A stretch of DNA of 64,000 nucleotides, taken from positions 1-64,000 of the forward strand of contig CAWUEX030000003.1 in assembly GCA_963921305.4 (NCBI GenBank). The letters run 5' to 3'. Position 1 is the stretch's first letter. The number at the start of each line of letters is the position of its first letter. This DNA comes from CAWUEX02 sp963921305 (lineage in GTDB: Bacteria > Pseudomonadota > Alphaproteobacteria > Rhodospirillales > Rhodospirillaceae). The translations under genes were made by a program, and so were the position numbers. The notes beneath the pieces are model-generated. The model had not been told where the DNA came from. It saw nothing but the letters and a program-made list of their open reading frames with translations, and ran no database searches. Shown piece after piece: positions 59,025-64,000 of the stretch.

Positions 59025-59900
59025 CTACCTATCGAACGGATTTATTCTTGGAACTATGGGCGTCGGCATCGGCATTGGTCCGGGATCTTCAGGTACCGTC
59101 CTTAGGTCGAATGTCGGATCAATTTCTGGCAAGCCTTGGTTGCGTAAAAATTCGTTCAACCTGTTTATATAATCTTCTCTAGATTCTCCTGGGCTTCGCT
59201 TCGGTATTTGATCATCGTCAAAATGTGATGGTTGTGAATCACCATCCTTCGGAAGCTCTTCAACCGCGTCCTCGCCGTATGGGTTGTAGTTGAAGTCCGG
59301 TATCGAGGCATACACCGGACCATCTGAGGATGGCAGATCAGGAAACTGAGTATAGTAATTTACTGGAATTGAGGTAACACCGCCTCCCGGTCTCCGGCCA
59401 ACGACAACAATCTCGTCGACATCATTGGCATCTGATTGAGAGACTGAGTTATGGAAAAACTCCGCCACCCCCGTTTCGGGATTCACCGAATTGCCTGAAT
59501 CCCCCACCGTCATCCGGCCCAGATCCAGCCCAGCCTTTTCCGCGGCCTGGCTGAGGGCGGCCATCACCTCCGGTGTCTGCAGCGGCAAAGGAATGATTAC
59601 CTCGCCCGGTGTCAGGTGGGCGAGCTCTGTGTCACCGCCCCGGCCCTGCAGTGCCAGAATGCGGGTTTGAATGGCCTGCACCAGTTCAGGGTGCTGGCGC
59701 GAGCACACGTCTTTCAAATGTGTTTGCGCCTTGCGTAAGTATTTATCTTTTGCGTTTTGAGACTTCGTACGCGCCGCATCGCGCACGTAGCTCAAAACAT
59801 CTTGCGCGTCGGATCCCGCGTCCGCAGCCAAATGCGGATCGATCCCCGCATCCAGCGCGATCACGCCGGCAACGCCGTCGTCTAAACTGTAATCTTTCAT
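59025..59900 (-). CDS. phage virion-associated protein with TonB-box-like motif
   Basis: A 291-residue protein from the ATG at 59900. The core RGGDTELAHLTPGEVIIPLPLQTPEVMAAL is a conserved phage segment (GGDt.laHlTPGE.ViP) usually found downstream of capsid genes. DVDEIVVVGRRPGG (about residue 150) resembles the TonB box of outer-membrane receptors (DEIVVTGRR). The C-terminus is Pro/Asp-rich and disordered. The ATG choice removes a 50-residue upstream stretch rich in Pro/Arg. Confidence 0.55.
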   Translation of the reverse strand: MKDYSLDDGVAGVIALDAGIDPHLAADAGSDAQDVLSYVRDAARTKSQNAKDKYLRKAQTHLKDVCSRQHPELVQAIQTRILALQGRGGDTELAHLTPGEVIIPLPLQTPEVMAALSQAAEKAGLDLGRMTVGDSGNSVNPETGVAEFFHNSVSQSDANDVDEIVVVGRRPGGGVTSIPVNYYTQFPDLPSSDGPVYASIPDFNYNPYGEDAVEELPKDGDSQPSHFDDDQIPKRSPGESREDYINRLNEFLRNQGLPEIDPTFDLRTVPEDPGPMPMPTPIVPRINPFDR

Positions 59901-60107
59901 GTCGATCTGTCTTTCTTGTCCCGCCGCGCGAGAAAAAAGGTGGCGGGAGGTGCAGGGCACACCTCCCGCCGACAGAGCGATCACACAGCCGTCTTTATGT
60001 CCCGAGGAAGGGGAACCCGGGCGCGGCTGCCGCGGGGGGCAAAGCCTCACCCCACCGATCTACTCTGTATGAGTGGCACCTAAACGTTCGTCAGGTGCGA
60101 ACCACTG

Positions 60108-61055
60108 TTAAGCAACAGTGGTGTTTATGTCGGCGATCACGCCATGCGCGGCCTCGTTCTTCATGCACAGGGTGTACTCGGCAATGATGAACTTCTTCTG
60201 CGCATCGCCTGTGGTGGCCAAATCCTTGCGCTGGAATTTGCGCAGGTAGGAGACCGAGGCATAGTCCGGGTCGAGCACGAAGGCCGAGCGCTCCCGCTGG
60301 AAGCGGTTTGGCACCACGCGGATGTCACCGAAGTCAGAGGCATACAAGTGCGCCGCCGCCTGAATCTTTTCGTCTTTGACGATCTCGCGTGCGCTTGACC
60401 GGCCGGTGAAGCCCGACACGTTTTGCTTGTTCGCCGGGCCAACCATCAGAATTTGCGGCGTCGCACCCTCGGCGAAGCACTGCTGGATCACGTCTTTCAG
60501 CAGCGCCTCGGTGATCGCGCGTTGCGTTCCGTCGGCCGCGGCATCCGTGCCCGCAGTGGCGCTACCGCCGCTGGTGCCGCGGTTGGCGTTGGTCGAAAGC
60601 CAGCTTTCCAGCGACCGCAATTTGCGAGCCGTCGTGGAATCCCCCACCACATAGCCTTGGTTGCCGGTGAGAATGGACTCCATATCCCGCTTGAGCTCGC
60701 GCCCGCGCTTAAGGAGCTGGTACTCCATTTCATGGTCACGGCCGGCTTTATGCACGTAGTTCTGGGTGTTCGACACCACCACGTCCTTGCGCGAGATCTG
60801 ACAATAGTTGTGTTCGCGCGTCGTCGGGGACGACGTTGTCCCGGTGATGTCGTCGCCCTCGATCTGGGCATTGTCGGTGGTGGCGTCTGCCAAAGCATCC
60901 GTCTGCCACTCGTGTTTGGTTGACTTCGCCGTGGTCGATCCCACGGCGCTCATGAAGGGGCAATCGGTGGGAGAAATGTTGTAGATGAAATCCGACAAAT
61001 CCTCCTTGTTCCCGATCGCGTCATAGGAACTGAACGTTCCGGTTGGGGCTGCCAT
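60108..61055 (-). CDS. phage major capsid protein (SU10/DUF5309 family)
   Basis: A 315-residue protein. SSYDAIGNKEDLSDFIYNISPTDCPFMSAVG is the family start, followed by HEWQTDALADATTDNAQIEGDDI, QISRKDVVVSNTQNYVHKAGRDHEMEYQLLKRGRELKRDMESIL, and IVKDEKIQAAAHLYASDFGDIRVVPNRFQ near the end, in the order of DUF5309-type HK97-fold capsid proteins. AGGAGGATAATCTCTT precedes the ATG, overlapping the scaffold stop, so high-level expression is likely. Confidence 0.92.
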   Translation of the reverse strand: MAAPTGTFSSYDAIGNKEDLSDFIYNISPTDCPFMSAVGSTTAKSTKHEWQTDALADATTDNAQIEGDDITGTTSSPTTREHNYCQISRKDVVVSNTQNYVHKAGRDHEMEYQLLKRGRELKRDMESILTGNQGYVVGDSTTARKLRSLESWLSTNANRGTSGGSATAGTDAAADGTQRAITEALLKDVIQQCFAEGATPQILMVGPANKQNVSGFTGRSSAREIVKDEKIQAAAHLYASDFGDIRVVPNRFQRERSAFVLDPDYASVSYLRKFQRKDLATTGDAQKKFIIAEYTLCMKNEAAHGVIADINTTVA

Positions 61056-61061
61056 AAGAGA

Positions 61062-62048
61062 TTATCCTCCTAGATAACGCATGAGTTTGGCGGCATCGTC
61101 GATGCTGCCGGTTTTATGGAACTGGTCGCGCAGCGCCTTCACGGTCGCGGCATCAACCTCTTGTCGTGAACGCGCGGCACCGGGTGATTGCACCTGCGGC
61201 ACGCCGCGTACTTTCTTTTGGGCAAGATCGCGTTTGCTCATCAGTCTGTCGTATTGCATGGCCTTGTGGGCCAGCAGCACCAGCCGATGATCGGTGAACA
61301 CGTCGAGGTCGTCCGGCGTTGCGCCGTAGCCTCGCACCAAATAGTCTGCCAGTTCGGCTTTGCCGTTGTGCCGCGCGACGGGGTCGGCCCAGCCCGGCAC
61401 AGACCGTGCCAGCAGGCTGTCTTCCCGCGCCAGATACGCGGCTTCGGCTTCCGCCTCTTCCAGACTTTGCAGTTCGTGTAACCGCTGTTGCTCCCGGGCC
61501 GCCGCGCCGGCGACCTGCTGCCGCGCCTGCCACTGCTCTGACTGGCGGATGTATTCTGCCGGATTGCTGTCGAACAGCGCTTGATCCGGTGGACCTTGCG
61601 GTCCGGCCGCCAAAGTTTGTGACAAAGACTGCAACAGCGCCTGATACTGTGAACGCTCGGACTGAAGGGTCCGGCGTTCATCGGCCAGGGATTGCGTCTT
61701 GCGTGTGTAGTCGGCTTGACGTTGGTATCCCGCCTTCAGCTCCTCAAGGGTCACGCCCTGCTCGGCGCCATCTATGCGCACCGTGTGCAGGTCCGCGTCT
61801 TGCTCGGCGGAAGGTTTCGGGGCTGTGGCCTCTGACGGAGAAAGCGCACCGTCCGGGCCCATCAAGTCGTCTTCGTCTGACTCGTCGAGCTCGTCCTCTA
61901 GATCGAGATCGTCATCGTCGGAGGGTCCAAGCCCGGCTGCATCGGCTTCGGCCAGCTTCGCTGCGGCCTCTTCCAGTGACCAGGCTCCAGTTCCGTCAGA
62001 GTCTCCGTCATCGGAGATCTCATCCGGAGGCGTGGTGTCCAAGGTCAT
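61062..62048 (-). CDS. phage scaffolding protein
   Basis: A 328-residue protein. The first 80 residues are very acidic (ISDDGDSDGTGAW, DDDDLDLEDELDESDEDDL), as in podophage scaffolds. VRIDGAEQGVTLEELKAGYQRQADYTRKTQSLADERRTLQ is the conserved entry to a long helical region (to about residue 215), and a helical C-terminus ends KALRDQFHKTGSIDDAAKLMRYLGG, the capsid-binding type motif. It lies directly upstream of the capsid gene (6-bp gap, with the ribosome site inside its stop). Confidence 0.88.
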   Translation of the reverse strand: MTLDTTPPDEISDDGDSDGTGAWSLEEAAAKLAEADAAGLGPSDDDDLDLEDELDESDEDDLMGPDGALSPSEATAPKPSAEQDADLHTVRIDGAEQGVTLEELKAGYQRQADYTRKTQSLADERRTLQSERSQYQALLQSLSQTLAAGPQGPPDQALFDSNPAEYIRQSEQWQARQQVAGAAAREQQRLHELQSLEEAEAEAAYLAREDSLLARSVPGWADPVARHNGKAELADYLVRGYGATPDDLDVFTDHRLVLLAHKAMQYDRLMSKRDLAQKKVRGVPQVQSPGAARSRQEVDAATVKALRDQFHKTGSIDDAAKLMRYLGG

Positions 62049-62279
62049 GGCTGGTCCTTACCGCATAGGCACACAGAACCCGGGCCGGCCGTGAGACCAG
62101 GCCAACGAGTTGTGCACTCTTTTTGGAAGCTGAAACCGCCGGGCGATCTGCCGGCCGGCTTGGAGGTCGGAGGTTAACTGGCTGATCCGCCCGAGGGGGG
62201 CCAAACAGCCAAATCTCCAACGATGCGAATTATGTCAAATCCAGCTGGGCAAGTCAACAACTTTTATTGTTTTTCCTTG

Positions 62280-62552
62280 TCACCAGAACCCTTCACTGCC
62301 GCGCCGCAGCGTCTCAGCGTCTCGCTTGGCCAGTTCCCCGGCCTCGATGTGACTTTCCAGTTGACGCCGCACCAGACGCAGCACCTTCATGCCTTCCGAC
62401 AAGCGGAAACGGCCAAGGTCGTCTTCTTTTTTACACTCCAGCAGAGCTTCGACGTAGGCTGACTCAAGATCGGAAAACGCATTCTGCAACGCGGGATGAT
62501 TCAAAAGATGCGCGGCATCTTCGGCACGGCGAAGAATGTCGGGTGAGGACAT
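62280..62552 (-). CDS. small helical phage protein
   Basis: A 90-residue protein. SSPDILRRAEDAAHLLNHPALQNAFSDLESAYVEALL and LSEGMKVLRLVRRQLESHIEAGELAKRD form two helices in the pattern of small proteins found beside terminase/portal genes of podophages (RRAe.A..Ll..p.l..af). The 230 bp between it and the scaffold gene hold no gene. Portal and terminase would be expected next, but opposite-strand cargo follows instead. Confidence 0.65.
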   Translation of the reverse strand: MSSPDILRRAEDAAHLLNHPALQNAFSDLESAYVEALLECKKEDDLGRFRLSEGMKVLRLVRRQLESHIEAGELAKRDAETLRRGSEGFW

Positions 62553-62638
62553 CGCGGTCTCCTCTCAATCTGTAAGAGCTATGTGGTAAAATAGGACTCG
62601 ATTTAGAACCGACCCGACGCGAAAGACTGGAGTCAGCT

Positions 62639-62851
62639 ATGACGCGACGCGATCAAGACGGGCCCATTCCAGATCAGAAATATTTGGGACCAGTAGAAAT
62701 TGAATCTGATTGTAGGTCGCCCAACCCCAATCCATACAGAAAAGAGATTAAACGTGGGTTCTATTTCTGGATGTTTCCAACCGCCTTTGTGTTTGTTTTA
62801 TTTATCTTCGCGGCTCTGTACCTAATGGAGTATTTCGGATACCTCGAATGA
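62639..62851 (+). CDS. 70-residue single-span membrane protein
   Basis: A charged N-terminus (MTRRDQDGPIPDQKYLG) and one span (MFPTAFVFVLFIFAALYLMEYF). It is AT-rich, on the strand opposite to the virion genes, and begins 87 bp from the divergent helical gene. Likely prophage cargo; function unknown. Confidence 0.5.
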   Translation: MTRRDQDGPIPDQKYLGPVEIESDCRSPNPNPYRKEIKRGFYFWMFPTAFVFVLFIFAALYLMEYFGYLE

Positions 62852-62931
62852 GTGGTGTTCAATTAGTTTTGTTCCTAAAAAAACACTTTTCCGGCGACCT
62901 GTTTTTCCACCACACCCGAACCACTTGCGAC

Positions 62932-63276
62932 CTAGTAGGTGTAAGGTGGAATGAAATCTCTCGAGTAAGCGTCGATGTACGCATCCACTAACGCGCAAAC
63001 AAAGAGAATAAAAATAAACGCGTAAAAAAGCCGGGTACGGAAGGTTTTTAATCCGACTTCTTCGTGGAGGCGAGCTAACGGTTGCTCAAACGCCTTGAAT
63101 AGGGTGAACCCAAATGCCACTAGGAAAAAATACGCGACAAAAATTAAAGAGCCTGGCGTGCCATACGGCACGAAATCGACACCTAACAAGTACGATATCA
63201 TCAAAATCGCGGGCGTATTTTCCAATGCGATAAGCGTTGCCGTCTTTGCAAACTTTCTTCGAGCGTCAGGGCTCAT
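62932..63276 (-). CDS. three-span membrane protein
   Basis: A 114-residue protein from the ATG at 63276, which overlaps the stop of the upstream gene. ATLIALENTPAILMISYLL, LIFVAYFFLVAFGFTLF and LFYAFIFILFVCALVDAYI are the spans. AT-rich and of unknown family. The 80 bp between it and the small plus-strand gene carry no gene. Likely a cargo operon with the next gene. Confidence 0.5.
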   Translation of the reverse strand: MSPDARRKFAKTATLIALENTPAILMISYLLGVDFVPYGTPGSLIFVAYFFLVAFGFTLFKAFEQPLARLHEEVGLKTFRTRLFYAFIFILFVCALVDAYIDAYSRDFIPPYTY

Positions 63277-63952
63277 TGTCTTTTGGCCGCCAATTCTTAC
63301 TATCCCATAATTTACGGCGTACAAGTTCCCTACTTAGTAGATTCTTCTGCCGGTCCATCGCTTTATTTACAACCCATCCTACCGGTAGACTACCTAGGTA
63401 CGCTAGCCCTTTAGCAACGGGAGGAGCCGGAACGCTTGAAGCTGCGCCGGCCGCGAGACCCAAAAACGCGTTGGTCCCATCTTGCATCCCAGCTTCTGTC
63501 CTATAGCGATCCGCGAGTTCAGCATCCGTCCAGGTCATAGGATAATTGTTGGGACCAGTCTTTTGGCTTTCTATCGTATAGTTAAGCCTTCCCAACATGC
63601 GCCTGTCGATGGATCCATCACGATACATTGCCACCGCTTTATCAGATAGCTTTGCGAAATCGTCATCGGAAAGATTCTCGGGGCGGGCCAAGAGCGACAG
63701 CATCGACGATACGTTCGGATCCGACGCGCCAGCCCATTTCGGATTGATAGCAAAGGCGTCGTTTAGCTCAGGTGCTGACAAGTCGGGGGCATCGGACACA
63801 GTTGGATCAACCTCGGTTGCCTGAAAGTCTGTCTGCTCCGTCGGCTGAGGTTCATGAAAGCGTGCTCGGTCAAGGTGGACCTTATCAGTCTCTAGCTTAT
63901 GAGTGACTGTCGGGACCGGTGGCAAGACGGGTGACTCATTGAGCTGTGTCAA
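63266..63952 (-). CDS. hypothetical protein of the prophage region
   Basis: A 228-residue protein. The first 90 residues are Pro/Glu/Asp-rich and probably disordered; then SMLSLLARPENLSDDDFAKLSDKAVAMYRDGS and MTWTDAELADRYRTEAGMQDGTNAFLGLAAGAASS, a segment with a short hydrophobic patch, and a basic end (RELVRRKLWDSKNWRPK). The pattern resembles internal virion or membrane-associated phage proteins, but no family is recognised. The stop overlaps the three-span gene. Confidence 0.5.
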   Translation of the reverse strand: MTQLNESPVLPPVPTVTHKLETDKVHLDRARFHEPQPTEQTDFQATEVDPTVSDAPDLSAPELNDAFAINPKWAGASDPNVSSMLSLLARPENLSDDDFAKLSDKAVAMYRDGSIDRRMLGRLNYTIESQKTGPNNYPMTWTDAELADRYRTEAGMQDGTNAFLGLAAGAASSVPAPPVAKGLAYLGSLPVGWVVNKAMDRQKNLLSRELVRRKLWDSKNWRPKDNEP

Positions 63953-64000
63953 ACTATAGTCGCCCCACCTAACTCCGTCTAATACGGGCGGGCGAATCTT

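Larger units (their letters stand above)
50117..62552 (-). mobile_element. prophage structural module (partial, short-tailed phage type)
   Basis: A run of minus-strand phage genes: scaffold, capsid, a virion protein, adaptor, small tail-end genes, a large packaged-DNA-stabilisation-like protein and a coiled-coil virion protein, with cargo genes in between. Tape-measure, sheath and tail-tube genes are absent in this stretch, which suggests a podovirus. Portal and terminase would be expected further right, past 62552 or beyond the window. No integrase, att site or lysis gene is seen, so the left edge (50032-50116) is only the gene boundary. Confidence 0.75.

Noticed and set aside
50117..62552. 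Diversity-generating retroelement or CRISPR array in the prophage
   Set aside because: No reverse transcriptase, no template/variable repeat pair near the fibre genes and no regularly spaced repeats were seen.

Overview
The window looks like a chromosomal segment of a free-living, probably marine alphaproteobacterium of the Rhodospirillales type. The clues are a mitochondrial-type complex I accessory subunit (NDUFS4 family), a DUF1045 protein, an alphaproteobacterial LexA box of the form GTTC-N7-GTTC, and a generally GC-rich, densely packed gene layout. Exact taxonomy cannot be fixed from the sequence alone.

Layout. 1-3586: two exported Rossmann-fold NAD(P)-binding proteins, a nucleotide-transporter-like MFS permease and a polytopic membrane protein, all on the minus strand. 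3600-7671: a visibly AT-richer island of surface-polysaccharide-type genes (a broken polysaccharide deacetylase, a formyltransferase, a PhyH-type dioxygenase, a methyltransferase-like protein and a GT11-like glycosyltransferase) ending about 100 bp from a tRNA-Arg gene. 7779-14343: tRNA-Arg, the NDUFS4-type gene and tRNA-Pro, then two alpha/beta hydrolases with an odd G-F-H-T-G elbow, an O-methyltransferase, a lipoprotein, a cytochrome c/PQQ sugar dehydrogenase fusion and a DUF192 protein. 14442-21804: a ten-gene Mrp-type cation/proton antiporter operon with overlapping genes, three antiporter-type large subunits, and a separate MbhD-like piece in place of full-length MrpA. 22013-26625: a SocA-domain protein, the ydbH-ynbE-ydbL envelope lipid-transport set and a hypothetical protein.

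26715-28974 is an IS1-type transposase with a passenger gene, a degenerate tRNA-like sequence and phased TTAGGACAA repeats at both flanks. 29585-29755 holds a 32-residue single-span membrane protein behind a promoter overlapped by a LexA box, a strong candidate for an SOS-induced division inhibitor like Caulobacter SidA. 29815-50031 is mostly ordinary chromosome: dusA, a DUF1045 2H-phosphoesterase-like protein, a degenerate GGDEF-like protein, a cytidylyltransferase-RraA fusion, pepN, a GNGPSL-motif protein, an exported methyltransferase, a third HTG hydrolase, a catabolic cluster (two aldehyde dehydrogenases, a 3-hydroxyisobutyrate-dehydrogenase-like enzyme, a paraoxonase-like lactonase, a hydrolase), a SPOR lipoprotein, a LysM-like membrane protein and an orphan TRAP binding protein.

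50117 to the right end is a prophage structural module on the minus strand (scaffold, capsid, adaptor, tail/stabilisation proteins). No tape measure or tail sheath is seen, which suggests a short-tailed phage. It also carries a glycosyltransferase/MptE-like pair and several AT-richer small membrane or secreted cargo genes. Terminase, portal and integrase are not in the window.

The most promising leads are the SOS-regulated micro-membrane protein, the cytidylyltransferase-RraA fusion, the IS1-type element with phased flank repeats and tRNA-like relic, and the glycosylation pair inside the virion operon.
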